Positions 1 to 9,432 of a DNA stretch of 64,000 bases are shown one piece after another (within the stretch, counting starts at the first letter, position 1; each line of letters starts with the position of its first letter). The translations under genes were made by a program, and so were the position numbers. This DNA comes from Dysgonomonas sp. Marseille-P4361 (GTDB lineage Bacteria > Bacteroidota > Bacteroidia > Bacteroidales > Dysgonomonadaceae), in contig NZ_OPYL01000002.1 in NCBI RefSeq assembly GCF_900343125.1, forward strand, positions 434,001-498,000, read 5' to 3'. Under the pieces are notes generated by a model. It saw nothing but the letters and a program-made list of their open reading frames with translations. It ran no database searches and was not told the DNA's origin.

Positions 1-1
1 G

Positions 2-160
2 TCACAACATCTGAACGAGTTAAAAGATGCAGGATTGATTCAGGGAACAATTACATTACCCACCGTGAAATATTGTATCAATAACGAGAACTGGAATAAA
101 GCCAAAGAACTATTTAGTGGCTTTTTTACTCAATTACAGAAAACAGATGATATTTGCTAA
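2..160 (+). CDS. arsR: ArsR-family regulator, C-terminal fragment (runs off window start)
   Basis: The window opens inside a reading frame whose last 52 residues are visible, beginning SQHLNELKDAGLI. This is the end of the recognition helix and the beta wing of an ArsR/SmtB winged helix ('S.HL..L..AGLI'). The family represses metal or metalloid resistance operons and releases DNA on binding As(III). The gene lies directly upstream of the arsenic genes on the same strand, so it is probably the repressor of this operon. The N-terminal half is outside the window, so metal-binding cysteines cannot be checked. Confidence 0.75.
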   Translation, partial: SQHLNELKDAGLIQGTITLPTVKYCINNENWNKAKELFSGFFTQLQKTDDIC

Positions 161-164
161 TATT

Positions 165-626
165 ATGAATATCAGGTTTGCAAGTAAAAAAGATATCCCT
201 GCTATTAAAGAACTGTTCCGTTCAACTATCCTTTCAGTCAACTTGAAAGACTATACTCCTGAACAGGTCGAGTGTTGGGCTGCAAGAGGAGAAGAAGCGA
301 GTGTGTGGGAGGAACGTATTAATGAGCAATACTTTATACTTGCCGAGGAAAATAATACAATATTAGGGTTCGCTGTGCTAAAATTATCAGGGTATCTAAA
401 TTCTATGTTTGTTCATAAGGACTATCAGGGAAAAGGTGTTGCCTCATTCTTACTTAAAAAGATTGAAGAATATGCACGGTTAAAAGATATTTCAGAAATA
501 ACTGCTGATGTCAGTATTACAGCCCAACCTTTCTTCTCAAAAAAAGGCTATGTTATTTTGGAACAACAGACCGTTTGCATTGGTATTTCCATGACAAACT
601 ATAAAATGTCAAAAGTTTTATCCTGA
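165..626 (+). CDS. GNAT-family N-acetyltransferase
   Basis: A 153-residue GNAT protein. The acetyl-CoA binding motif A is visible as NSMFVHKDYQGKGVASFLL (Q-G-K-G-V-A), preceded by the usual beta-4 strand, and the C-terminal FFSKKGY motif is typical. I start at ATG 165 (MNIRFASKK, the normal GNAT N-terminus), 4 bp after the arsR stop; an upstream in-frame start at 117 would overlap arsR. GNAT proteins in ars operons (ArsN-like) are reported to acetylate arsenicals or related toxins; that role here is inferred from position only. It sits 73 bp before arsC. Confidence 0.75.
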   Translation: MNIRFASKKDIPAIKELFRSTILSVNLKDYTPEQVECWAARGEEASVWEERINEQYFILAEENNTILGFAVLKLSGYLNSMFVHKDYQGKGVASFLLKKIEEYARLKDISEITADVSITAQPFFSKKGYVILEQQTVCIGISMTNYKMSKVLS

Positions 627-699
627 TATTTTTTTAAGACAAGCATTCGTTATTCGACGAAACAGGAACTGTTAGTGTAAACGCGAAATTATAAACAAT

Positions 700-1125
700 A
701 TGAGAATTTTAATTCTGTGTACAGGAAATAGTTGCCGTAGCCAGATGGCACACGGATTTTTACAATCATTCGATCCTTCATTGTCTGTTTATTCGGCAGG
801 GACAAAAGCAAGCGGAAAAGTAAATCCAAAGGCAATAGAAGTCATGCAGGATGCAGGGGTGGATATTTCGCACCATACATCCGATAGTGTAGAGCAATAT
901 ATGAATGATGAATGGGATTATGTGATAACCGTTTGCGGTGGTGCAAATGAAAGCTGTCCTGCATTCTCGGGAAAAGTAAAGAACCGCCTGCATATCGGCT
1001 TTGACGACCCTTCCGAAGCTACAGGAACACCCGGATTTATTCAATCCGAGTATATCAGGGTAAGGGATGAAATCAAAAAAGCATTTTACGAACTATATAC
1101 AAGCAAGATAAAAGGTCATGAGTAA
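700..1125 (+). CDS. arsC: Arsenate reductase, low-molecular-weight phosphatase type
   Basis: A 141-residue cytoplasmic enzyme reducing arsenate to arsenite. The N-terminus carries the CX5R phosphatase loop (CTGNSCR, Cys7 nucleophile). Cys79 and Cys86 lie seven residues apart, as the redox pair does in thioredoxin-coupled plasmid pI258-type ArsC; the DP motif (DDPSEATG) supplies the general acid. Length and motifs are complete. The stop overlaps the acr3 start by 8 bp, so the two are probably translationally coupled: the reductase hands arsenite to the exporter. Confidence 0.93.
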   Translation: MRILILCTGNSCRSQMAHGFLQSFDPSLSVYSAGTKASGKVNPKAIEVMQDAGVDISHHTSDSVEQYMNDEWDYVITVCGGANESCPAFSGKVKNRLHIGFDDPSEATGTPGFIQSEYIRVRDEIKKAFYELYTSKIKGHE

Positions 1126-2152
1126 AAAGAAAATGAGTTTCTTAGATAAGAACTTAACCCTTTGGATATTCCTTGCAATGGCTATCGGTGTAGGATTGGG
1201 TTATTTTATTCCCTCATTCAGCGGTTATATAGATTCCATGTCGAGCGGGACAACAAACATTCCTCTGGCTATCGGTCTTATCCTGATGATGTACCCGCCA
1301 TTGGCAAAAGTAGATTACAAACAACTGCCGAAAGTTTTCAAGAATGTCAGAATACTGACTGTCTCGTTAGTCCTGAATTGGATTATCGGGCCTGTCTTAA
1401 TGTTCTTACTTGCCATTCTTTTTTTACACGATTATCCCGAATACATGGTTGGGGTTATCCTCATAGGTCTTGCACGGTGTATTGCGATGGTACTTGTATG
1501 GAACGACCTGGCAGAAGGTAATACAGAATACGGTGCGGGACTTGTTGCCCTGAACAGTATTTTTCAGGTATTCTTTTACAGTTTCTATGCGTGGATATTC
1601 GTAACCAAGCTACCACCGTTATTTGGATTTGAAGGTGCAATCGTAGATATATCCATAGGTACAATAGCTGAAACAGTTGCTATCTATTTAGGTATTCCTT
1701 TCCTAATGGGTATTTTAAGCCGTTTGATATTGGTTAAAATAAAAGGGGAACAATGGTATAAGGATAAGTTTATCCCTGCCATATCGCCAATTACCCTGAT
1801 TGCGTTATTATTTACCATTGTGTTAATGTTTAGTCTCAAAGGGGAACTAATTGTACAAATACCATTGGATGTAGTGCGCATAGCCATACCGTTATTAATC
1901 TATTTCGTGGTGATGTTCTTCCTCAGCTTCTTTGCGGGCAAATTAATGGGTGTATCTTACGATAAAAACGCTTCAATCGCATTTACAGCTACAGGTAATA
2001 ACTTTGAGCTGGCTATCGCAGTTGCAATAGGAGTCTTCGGCTTGCATAGCGGGCAGGCTTTTGCAGGCGTAGTAGGCCCATTAGTTGAAGTGCCTGTACT
2101 TATACTGTTGGTGAACATTGCCTTTTGGCTCAGAAAGAAATATTATAAATAA
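1118..2152 (+). CDS. acr3: ACR3-family arsenite efflux permease
   Basis: A 344-residue inner-membrane protein with about ten hydrophobic segments. It carries both ACR3 signatures: the [10 protein letters not shown] motif with the essential cysteine at residue 121, and the [15 protein letters not shown] segment in the second half. The family exports As(III) driven by the proton motive force. It overlaps arsC by 8 bp and is followed after 21 bp by arsM, so the cluster is one operon. Confidence 0.95.
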   Translation: MSKKKMSFLDKNLTLWIFLAMAIGVGLGYFIPSFSGYIDSMSSGTTNIPLAIGLILMMYPPLAKVDYKQLPKVFKNVRILTVSLVLNWIIGPVLMFLLAILFLHDYPEYMVGVILIGLARCIAMVLVWNDLAEGNTEYGAGLVALNSIFQVFFYSFYAWIFVTKLPPLFGFEGAIVDISIGTIAETVAIYLGIPFLMGILSRLILVKIKGEQWYKDKFIPAISPITLIALLFTIVLMFSLKGELIVQIPLDVVRIAIPLLIYFVVMFFLSFFAGKLMGVSYDKNASIAFTATGNNFELAIAVAIGVFGLHSGQAFAGVVGPLVEVPVLILLVNIAFWLRKKYYK

Positions 2153-2173
2153 AATAACTACAATACTTTTAAT

Positions 2174-2983
2174 ATGAATACAAACGAAGAAAAGAAAGCT
2201 TTGGTAAAACAGAGATATAGCGAACTGGCTTTGAATAGCGATGCTTTAAAATCCGATTGCTGTTGTGGAACGAATCCTGCGACTCCTTCAAAAAAGGTCT
2301 TTACGATCATGAGCGAAGATTACAGCGGGCTTAAAGGGTATGAAGTAGATGCTGATTTAGGTGTAGGCTGTGGACTACCTACTGAGTATGCAGGCATTAA
2401 AGAAGGTAATACAGTTTTAGACTTAGGCTCAGGTGCAGGTAACGACTGTTTTATAGCCAGAGCAGAAGTTGGGGAAACAGGAAAAGTAATCGGCATTGAC
2501 TTTTCGCCACAGATGATAGAAAAGGCACGAAAGAACGCAACTAAAAGAGGATATACCAATGTCGAATTTATCGAAGGAGATATTGAAAATATGCCTTTAC
2601 CCGATAGTTCCATAGATGTTGTAGTAAGTAATTGTGTCTTGAATTTATTACCCGAAAAAAATAAAATATTTAAAGAAATATATCGTGTATTGAAAAAAGA
2701 AGGTCATTTTTGTATCTCTGATGTTGTGCTGAATGGCGTATTCCCTAAAGAGTTTACAGATAATGCTTCCTTGTATGCGGGTTGTATTGCCAGTGCGATA
2801 CAAAAGGACGATTATTTAGGAGAGATCAAAAAGGTTAATTTTACTGATATAAAGATTGAACGAACAAAAACAGTTGCCATTCCTGATGATGTTTTACAGG
2901 AGCATTTAGATGAATCAACGATAGCCAAATACAAAGCGGGAAATGTCGGCATTTATTCGATTACTGTAACAGGAATAAAATAG
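2174..2983 (+). CDS. arsM: Arsenite S-adenosylmethionine methyltransferase
   Basis: A 269-residue class I methyltransferase with the SAM motif VLDLGSGAGN (81-90). Three cysteines expected to bind As(III) are present at 66, 154 and 204, and a CCCG cluster is at 29-32. The family converts arsenite to methylated, partly volatile arsenicals in the cytoplasm. It is the last gene of the ars operon; a strong hairpin follows at 3016-3044. Confidence 0.93.
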   Translation: MNTNEEKKALVKQRYSELALNSDALKSDCCCGTNPATPSKKVFTIMSEDYSGLKGYEVDADLGVGCGLPTEYAGIKEGNTVLDLGSGAGNDCFIARAEVGETGKVIGIDFSPQMIEKARKNATKRGYTNVEFIEGDIENMPLPDSSIDVVVSNCVLNLLPEKNKIFKEIYRVLKKEGHFCISDVVLNGVFPKEFTDNASLYAGCIASAIQKDDYLGEIKKVNFTDIKIERTKTVAIPDDVLQEHLDESTIAKYKAGNVGIYSITVTGIK

Positions 2984-3015
2984 CAAAGTTTAAAGAATAT
3001 GGTTGCAAATAAATG

Positions 3016-3044
3016 GATTCAGGACGATCATTCCTTCCTGAATC
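3016..3044. terminator. Hairpin between convergent arsM and BCCT gene
   Basis: GATTCAGGA (3016-3024) and TCCTGAATC (3036-3044) form a perfect 9-bp stem with an 11-nt loop. It lies between two convergent genes and probably stops transcription from at least one side. T-runs next to it are weak, so rho-independent strength is uncertain. Confidence 0.6.
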
Positions 3045-3080
3045 TATCAATTTATTCACAGCCTTCTTTTTCAGGTTTAT

Positions 3081-5078
3081 CTACTTGTCAATAATAAGCA
3101 ATTCGTTTTTATCATCAGAGATGAGACTTATAAATCTTTCATATTCTCTGAGGACATCAGCTATCACTTCCTCTTTTGTCATATACTGTATATCATTTCC
3201 TTTACGCCCATCATTAAAATAGGTAATCGGTATATAAGGCGTTTCCATATCAACATTCGGAGTATTCTCTTCCTCGATCATATACTCCGAGATCGTTTGA
3301 GGCTCAGCAACGACACCATATCGGAAATTTCGTATTTTATCATGCCTTATAAATAACTCTATGGATAGAGCAGTGTTTTTACCTGTTATTATTTGAGCTT
3401 CAATATCATTTTCGGATAACTCTTGCTGAAGTTCGCCGAATGCTTCTTTTACCGTGCCATTCAAAAAGTCCTTGACATCTCTTTTGTGGGAAAAGGTTAG
3501 TATTCTGTTCAGCCGTTCCTTCCATCTGCTCCCGTCCCATGCGATACTACCATAGGGCAGTTTGGTATTATGAAATAAATGATCGATTTGCAAAGCTTTC
3601 CATAAAGAAAAACATAAGAGTAGCATACTCAACCCAAAGGGTAATGCGGAAATGAGAGTCATCGTCTGCAGTGAGGCCAGACCTCCTGCCCGAAGCAGTG
3701 TAAGAGAGAGAATGATGAGTAGTACACCCCAAAATATATTTTGCCACTTCGGCGAGTTCTTTTTATCACCGGATGCTATACTGTTCATAACCAATATACC
3801 GGAGTCTGCTGAAGTAACAAAGAAAACCCCAATCATCAAGATTGCTATTATATTCAATAAGCCTGTAAATGGAAAATATTCAAAAAAGCGAAACAGGAGA
3901 GTATCCGGATCGTTCGCCAATAGGCTCAACTCTCCATTTGCTACGAATTTATCCAGCCAAACACCACTACTGCCAAATATAGTCATCCATAAGAAATTGA
4001 ATAAGGAAGGAATCAGTAGTACAGCTATAATAAACTCACGTATGGTACGCCCTTTCGATATACGTGCAATAAACAACCCTACAAACGGAGACCATGATAT
4101 CCACCAGGCCCAATACATAATTGTCCAGCCCGAGAACCAGCCCTGAGCTTCTGTTTCATAGGCAAAAGTATTGAAGGTCAGATTTGTTAAATTACTGATG
4201 TAATAACCGATACCTTCACTAAAGGTGCTAAGTATATATATTGTTGGTCCTGCAATCAAAATAAATACCATCAGAATAAAAGCGAGAGACAGATTCAGTT
4301 CACTTAATCGCTTCACACCTTTATCCACGCCTGTAAAAGCTGAAAATATAGCGATACCCATGACTACAATAACGATAATAGCCTGAAATGTAAAACTGTT
4401 CTCTGGCACCAATCCTATACTTTGCAATCCTGCATTTAGCTGTACAACACCAAATCCCAAAGTTGTCGCAATTCCGAAAAATGTACTGCATAGCGCAAAA
4501 GTGTCTACAATATTTCCGATTGGCCCATATATTTTATCTTTCAACAAAGGATATAAACCGCTTCGTATTGCCAACGGCAATTTATAACGATAGGCAAAAT
4601 AAGCCAGTACTAATCCCACCACAGCATATATGGCCCAGGCATGTATTCCCCAATGGAAAAAAGTGTATAATTGGGCTTCTTTTGCTCGTTGAAGCGTATC
4701 GTCTATAGCCGGATTTGCATAATGAGACATTGTTTCTGCCACACCGAAATACATAAGCCCGATTCCCATACCGGCTGCAAACAGCATTGCTATCCATGAA
4801 AAGAAGCTATACTTGGGCCGGGAATTATCCGAACCTAAGCGAATATTACCAAGTTTACTTAAAGCTATAATAATAAGAAATAGAACGAACAAAGTTACCA
4901 TCAATACATAAACCCAACTCAGGTTGTTAAAAAAATAGGTTTTCACAACCGACAGAGATTTATTGGCTTGTTCAGGGAAGAAGCCACAATAAAGGGATAC
5001 AAAAAGTATAACAATTAGCCCTGGTAGAGCAACTGATTTGGTTAATGTCGTTCGAAAAGGTAATTTGCTTTTTATCAT
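3081..5078 (-). CDS. BCCT-family transporter (betaine/choline/carnitine type)
   Basis: A 665-residue inner-membrane transporter with 12 predicted helices. Family marks are the glycine-rich GMGIGLMYFG (103-112) and the Trp-rich WAWWISWSPFVG segment near 323-334, which forms the trimethylammonium aromatic box. A soluble tail of about 150 residues follows the last helix, as in osmoregulated BetT-type members. The family takes up compatible solutes such as glycine betaine or choline with Na+ or H+. It lies 42 bp downstream of a porin gene on the same strand, which suggests a two-gene uptake unit across both membranes. The exact substrate is not determined. Confidence 0.9.
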   Translation of the reverse strand: MIKSKLPFRTTLTKSVALPGLIVILFVSLYCGFFPEQANKSLSVVKTYFFNNLSWVYVLMVTLFVLFLIIIALSKLGNIRLGSDNSRPKYSFFSWIAMLFAAGMGIGLMYFGVAETMSHYANPAIDDTLQRAKEAQLYTFFHWGIHAWAIYAVVGLVLAYFAYRYKLPLAIRSGLYPLLKDKIYGPIGNIVDTFALCSTFFGIATTLGFGVVQLNAGLQSIGLVPENSFTFQAIIVIVVMGIAIFSAFTGVDKGVKRLSELNLSLAFILMVFILIAGPTIYILSTFSEGIGYYISNLTNLTFNTFAYETEAQGWFSGWTIMYWAWWISWSPFVGLFIARISKGRTIREFIIAVLLIPSLFNFLWMTIFGSSGVWLDKFVANGELSLLANDPDTLLFRFFEYFPFTGLLNIIAILMIGVFFVTSADSGILVMNSIASGDKKNSPKWQNIFWGVLLIILSLTLLRAGGLASLQTMTLISALPFGLSMLLLCFSLWKALQIDHLFHNTKLPYGSIAWDGSRWKERLNRILTFSHKRDVKDFLNGTVKEAFGELQQELSENDIEAQIITGKNTALSIELFIRHDKIRNFRYGVVAEPQTISEYMIEEENTPNVDMETPYIPITYFNDGRKGNDIQYMTKEEVIADVLREYERFISLISDDKNELLIIDK

Positions 5079-5120
5079 ATTATATATTGTTTTATTTTTA
5101 CTTGTTGTAATGTGTTAATT

Positions 5121-6299
5121 TTAAAAATAATATCCGATATTTATATTAAAACGGCTATTCCATCTGGCATTATCGCTATCTTGTGCAAGTCCTTCTCCAA
5201 AGTTGCTCGTAAGCCATGGATGATTCTTTCCTATAGCCATATCTATGTATGTGTAAATAGGTCCCGAAGCAATGGATACTCCGGGTATTAAATGATGAGT
5301 ATTGTTATATCCGGCTCTACTTTTGTCAGCTATTGAGTAATCTACATATGCTTCTATACTTTTTATGAATTTCCTTTTTATAGGAATAGTATATGATATT
5401 CCTGCCAGGTATACAAATCCTTTGCTTGCCACATCATAAGGAGAGCCATAAGCAGCCATTTGTACGGCATCTAAAAGTTCTCCTTTGTCATTTTGAGATT
5501 TATAATTATACCCAATAATTTCAGCCTTTAAATTCCATCTTCGATAATTGAATACTGAGTGTATCGCCCAGGACAAGTTCCATTTCCTTTTATTTAAGGT
5601 CTCATTATAGATACTACCCAACTGTCCGGATAAGCCAACTTCTGCGATCTCTGTCAATTGATAACATATACGCATGTTAAATTGGTCTAGTTCGCGGATG
5701 GAAGCTTTACTTCTGTTAGCTCCAGTAAGCCCTGTTGTAGGAACAACAGCATATGAAAAACGGCTGTTTCCTACAGTATTATCTTCATACTCTGAACTTA
5801 AGAAACCTTTTGGTGCAGCCTGTCTGAAATATGCCATATCAACAGATAGCTTCTCGATCTTGTATTCAGCACCTATGCCGGTTGCGTAAGTATCTTCCAG
5901 TCCCATATAATATGGAAGTTGGAACCACCAAGAATGAGATGCAGACGGCGCTATTCCAAATGGTTTTTGAAAAACTCCTAATTTTGCATACCAACTATCA
6001 TTTAACCTGTATCTAACATAGGCATGATGTATAAAATGTGCTTTTGATCCGGGATAAAGCCTATATTGAAAACTTAAATCAAAATCCTCATATCCTGCAT
6101 CTACTGACAAAAACCATGTATCTAATTTAATATAAGAATCTAAAGGCCTAGCAGCAGATTCATAGTTTTCTGAAGCAATATTAAACCGTACAGCTCCACC
6201 TATTTTTATAGTTTTTTTTTGAGGCTCCCCATCCGATGCCCAAATATTAAGATTGGAAGAAAAAAAGATATAAATAATAACGGGAACAAATCTTGACAT
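5121..6299 (-). CDS. Outer-membrane beta-barrel porin
   Basis: A 392-residue protein with an N-terminal signal peptide (about 1-22, cut near WAS). Alternating aromatic/hydrophobic strands run throughout, and the terminal residue is Phe (NINIGYYF), the usual outer-membrane barrel signal. It resembles the porins that accompany transporters in this phylum, but I cannot assign a specific family. Because it directly precedes the BCCT gene it may form the outer-membrane pore for the same solute. Its mRNA leader carries a terminator-like hairpin (6437-6498). Confidence 0.75.
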   Translation of the reverse strand: MSRFVPVIIYIFFSSNLNIWASDGEPQKKTIKIGGAVRFNIASENYESAARPLDSYIKLDTWFLSVDAGYEDFDLSFQYRLYPGSKAHFIHHAYVRYRLNDSWYAKLGVFQKPFGIAPSASHSWWFQLPYYMGLEDTYATGIGAEYKIEKLSVDMAYFRQAAPKGFLSSEYEDNTVGNSRFSYAVVPTTGLTGANRSKASIRELDQFNMRICYQLTEIAEVGLSGQLGSIYNETLNKRKWNLSWAIHSVFNYRRWNLKAEIIGYNYKSQNDKGELLDAVQMAAYGSPYDVASKGFVYLAGISYTIPIKRKFIKSIEAYVDYSIADKSRAGYNNTHHLIPGVSIASGPIYTYIDMAIGKNHPWLTSNFGEGLAQDSDNARWNSRFNINIGYYF

Positions 6300-6436
6300 G
6301 TTTTTCTAAATAAGACTATTTAATTCATTATGGTAGAGAAATAAAAATATATGCTAAATAAAGCATCTAAAATATACCTCAATAGCAGAACTCATCATTA
6401 CAAATGATATAAATAGTTCCTCGGTCATATAAGATT

Positions 6437-6498
6437 AAAAAAAGAGTTCAGGATATAGAAAGAAAGGTAATAGACTAATAATAAAACCACTCCTGAAC
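6437..6498 (-). promoter_or_regulatory. Terminator-like hairpin in porin/BCCT leader (possible attenuator)
   Basis: Read on the minus strand, GTTCAGGA (6498-6491) pairs perfectly with TCCTGAAC (6453-6446) and is followed by a run of seven T (6443-6437). This is an intrinsic-terminator shape about 140 bp upstream of the porin start. It lies downstream of a minus-strand promoter-like element at 6525-6532, so it could attenuate the operon. No known riboswitch class was recognised. Confidence 0.5.
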
Positions 6499-6524
6499 AG
6501 TACCGGATTTTCCAGTATTAGGAA

Positions 6525-6532
6525 CAAAAGTA
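6525..6532 (-). promoter_or_regulatory. Probable -7 element for porin/BCCT operon
   Basis: TACTTTTG on the minus strand matches the Bacteroidota -7 consensus TAnnTTTG. The -33 position, 20 bp upstream, reads only TTTT. The rest of the 6300-6697 gap is AT-rich with no further gene visible. Confidence 0.45.
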
Positions 6533-6647
6533 GTAAAATTAGAGCTTGTTTAAAAGTTAATTTATGTTTAATGACTCATTATAAGTATGCTATGCCTATT
6601 AAAATAGAGTTAATCGGTAATATTTTTTCTAGTCGAAAAAAATAAAT

Positions 6648-6655
6648 TATTTTTG
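6648..6655 (+). promoter_or_regulatory. Probable -7 element for nhaA
   Basis: TATTTTTG matches TAnnTTTG and lies 42 bp before the nhaA ATG, with a T-rich but imperfect -33 region. It would drive nhaA and probably the coupled ktrB gene. Confidence 0.4.
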
Positions 6656-6697
6656 ATGTTTATTAAAATATTCAACATTTCCATAAAATCCGGATAG

Positions 6698-8026
6698 ATG
6701 ACAGGAGAAAAAAAAGAAGCTATCGATAAGGTGGTTCAACCCATTCAGCGATTTATATTACAGGAAAAGGCCGGAGGTATAGTCCTCGGGCTGAGTGTTA
6801 TCATTGCTATGATCTTAGCTAATTCCCCATGGTCGGAAGACTATTTTCATTTATTGGAGCATAAACTGGGATTTATATTTGATGGCATTCCATTCTTTGA
6901 ATATAGCATTCATCACTGGATCAATGACGGGCTGATGGCTGTTTTCTTCTTTGTAGTGGGCTTAGAACTCAAAAGGGAGATTGTAGGAGGAGAATTATCC
7001 AATCCGCGTAAAGCCCTTTTGCCTATCGGTGCAGCAATCGGCGGTATGCTCGTACCCGCACTTATCTATATTATCCTGAATCCATCAGGAGAAGTTCATC
7101 ACGGATGGGGAATACCGATGGCAACCGATATTGCTTTCGCATTGGGTGTTTTGTATCTGTTAGGGAGTAAAATACCACTATCACTGAAAGTGTTTCTAAC
7201 AGCATTGGCTATTGTTGATGATCTGGGGGCTGTCTTGGTTATTGCATTTTTCTATACATCCGATATTTCATTTATGAGCCTTGCTATTGGTTTTGGCTTT
7301 GCTCTTATTATGTTCGTTGGCAATAAAATGGGTGTGCGGAGTATTTTGTTCTACGCCATATTTGGTATTCTCGGAGTGTGGACATCTTTTCTCTTATCAG
7401 GAGTACATGCTACAATAGCTTCTGTTATTGCCGCCTTTATGATTCCTGCAGATGTGAAAATAAGAGAGAATCTATTTGTGGAACGGATAAAGAACTATCT
7501 GAATAAATTCAGGGAGGTTGATCCTAAAAACGAAATTCCGACGCTTACAAATGACCAGTTGCATTTGTTGGAAGAAATAAAAATAGATACCAATAAAGCC
7601 ATTCCGCCATTGCAACGCTTAGAACATCGAATGCATCCTTTAGTGACATTTGTTATCATACCGATATTTGCTCTGGCCAATGCCGGGGTTTCACTCAATA
7701 TTGATGTTGAGCAACTATTCAGTACGAATATAGCTTTAGGCGTAGCTCTAGGCCTACTATTGGGCAAAGTGTTAGGTGTGGTTGGCTTTACTCTTTTGTT
7801 GATAAAGCTGAAAGTCGCACCATTCCCTCAAGGGATGAATGTCCGTAATCTGTTTGGTTTAGGTTTGCTGGCATCTATTGGTTTTACCATGTCGCTATTT
7901 ATCACTTCTTTGGCATTCACTCATCCCGAATATATGGTACAAGCCAAGATTGGTATTTTTGCAGCTTCTATCATTGGCGGAGTATTAGGATATATCACAT
8001 TAAGCCGTTCCGTAAAGCATAAATAA
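6698..8026 (+). CDS. nhaA: Na+/H+ antiporter NhaA
   Basis: A 442-residue inner-membrane antiporter. The ion-binding aspartates are visible as AIVDDLG (D174, D175), with the unwound-helix segment ATDIAFALG (142-150) before it, as in E. coli NhaA. A charged cytoplasmic loop is inserted at about 260-305. The family exchanges internal Na+ for external H+ and matters in salt and alkaline stress. The stop overlaps the next start (TAATG), so translation is coupled to the K+ channel subunit. Confidence 0.95.
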   Translation: MTGEKKEAIDKVVQPIQRFILQEKAGGIVLGLSVIIAMILANSPWSEDYFHLLEHKLGFIFDGIPFFEYSIHHWINDGLMAVFFFVVGLELKREIVGGELSNPRKALLPIGAAIGGMLVPALIYIILNPSGEVHHGWGIPMATDIAFALGVLYLLGSKIPLSLKVFLTALAIVDDLGAVLVIAFFYTSDISFMSLAIGFGFALIMFVGNKMGVRSILFYAIFGILGVWTSFLLSGVHATIASVIAAFMIPADVKIRENLFVERIKNYLNKFREVDPKNEIPTLTNDQLHLLEEIKIDTNKAIPPLQRLEHRMHPLVTFVIIPIFALANAGVSLNIDVEQLFSTNIALGVALGLLLGKVLGVVGFTLLLIKLKVAPFPQGMNVRNLFGLGLLASIGFTMSLFITSLAFTHPEYMVQAKIGIFAASIIGGVLGYITLSRSVKHK

Positions 8027-9420
8027 TGTTATCCCGAATAAAATATATAGGATTAAACCCGGCTCGCTTATTTGTTCTCAGTTTTTTAGGACTGATTCTT
8101 ATCGGGACAATTTTACTGTTATTACCGGTATCCACAACCGGGAGCATCAGCCTGATAGATGCTCTTTTTACAACAACGAGTGCAGTTTGTGTAACAGGTC
8201 TGGTAGCACTGGATACAAGTAAAGATTTTACACTGTTCGGACAAACAGTCATCATGGTCATGATTCAGGCCGGCGGTTTAGGTATATTGACTTTTGCCAG
8301 TTATTTCAGCTACTTCTTTAAGGGAGGCTCGTCTTATGAGGATCAATTAACGATGGGCAATATCTCTAACATAGAGAAGATTGATGAAATTTTTAAGACC
8401 TTAAAGCGGATATTAATTATAACAGTTGGTATTGAAGCTGTCGGGGCTTTCTTTATTTTTACTAGTTTAAGTTCTGCTTTGATGCCTGGTCTGAGTGATC
8501 GGATTTATTTTTCAGTATTTCATTCCATATCCGCTTTTTGTAATGCAGGCTTTTCCACATTGCCCCATGGTATCATGGAAAACGGATATGTGGATAACTA
8601 CAGATTCCAATTGAGCCTGATATTCCTTTTTGTTCTCGGAGGATTAGGATTCCCGATTGTAATCAATTTGTTGAAATACCTGAAACATTTAATCAGAAGA
8701 ACATTCTTACAGATTTTCAATCATAAAAAAGACGTTTACAAGCCTTGGGTGATGAAACTGGGAAGTAAGATAAATCTGGTTACAACTATCTCTTTAATTG
8801 TTATCGGAACCATCCTTATTTTTATCAACGAGTATAATAATATACTGGCTTCTCATCAGGGAATCGGGAAATTCGTCACAGCACTATTTACAGCGACAAC
8901 GCCCCGTACAGCAGGGTTCAATTCAGTTGATTTTAATCAGTTACATCTATCGTCACTCATTATTATAATCATCTTGATGTGGATCGGAGCTTCTCCTGCC
9001 TCTACGGGAGGAGGTATAAAAACCAGTACATTTGCAATAGCCGTTCTGAACTTTATCAGTTTGGCCAAAGGGCGAAAGAATATTGAGGTGTATAGTCGGG
9101 AGGTATCAGAAACATCCATAAGACGAGCTTTTGCGGTGATGACACTTTCTGTTGTTGTTTTGGGGATAGGTTCATTACTTATTTCCTATTTTGATGAAGG
9201 CTTGCGGCTATTAGATATTATATTTGAATCGGTTTCGGCCTATAGTACAGTCGGGCTGAGTCTGGGGATAACTCCCGGTTTAAGTTCTGCCAGTAAACTG
9301 GTGCTGATAATACTGATGTTTATAGGACGTGTAACAACACTCACGCTGCTTATTGCTTTCTTTAAGCAAGTGAGGATGTCTAATTATACTTATCCATCGG
9401 AGGAGATACTGATTAATTAA
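8026..9420 (+). CDS. TrkH/KtrB-type potassium transport subunit
   Basis: A 464-residue membrane protein with four pore-loop repeats, each carrying a selectivity-filter glycine: SAVCVTGL, SAFCNAGFS, TPRTAGFNS and SAYSTVGLS. This is the complete SKT architecture. The size and the small single-RCK partner downstream fit KtrB better than long TrkH. It forms the K+-conducting dimer gated by the KtrA ring. Confidence 0.92.
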   Translation: MLSRIKYIGLNPARLFVLSFLGLILIGTILLLLPVSTTGSISLIDALFTTTSAVCVTGLVALDTSKDFTLFGQTVIMVMIQAGGLGILTFASYFSYFFKGGSSYEDQLTMGNISNIEKIDEIFKTLKRILIITVGIEAVGAFFIFTSLSSALMPGLSDRIYFSVFHSISAFCNAGFSTLPHGIMENGYVDNYRFQLSLIFLFVLGGLGFPIVINLLKYLKHLIRRTFLQIFNHKKDVYKPWVMKLGSKINLVTTISLIVIGTILIFINEYNNILASHQGIGKFVTALFTATTPRTAGFNSVDFNQLHLSSLIIIIILMWIGASPASTGGGIKTSTFAIAVLNFISLAKGRKNIEVYSREVSETSIRRAFAVMTLSVVVLGIGSLLISYFDEGLRLLDIIFESVSAYSTVGLSLGITPGLSSASKLVLIILMFIGRVTTLTLLIAFFKQVRMSNYTYPSEEILIN

Positions 9421-9432
9421 AAAGAAGAAAGA

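Noticed and set aside
117-164. Upstream start of the GNAT gene at 117.
   Set aside because: It would overlap the arsR end and add residues unlike a GNAT N-terminus; ATG 165 fits better.
3652-4146. Long open frames antisense to the transporter, tape measure, fibre and other large genes.
   Set aside because: They mirror the codon pattern of well-supported genes on the other strand and show no domain motifs.
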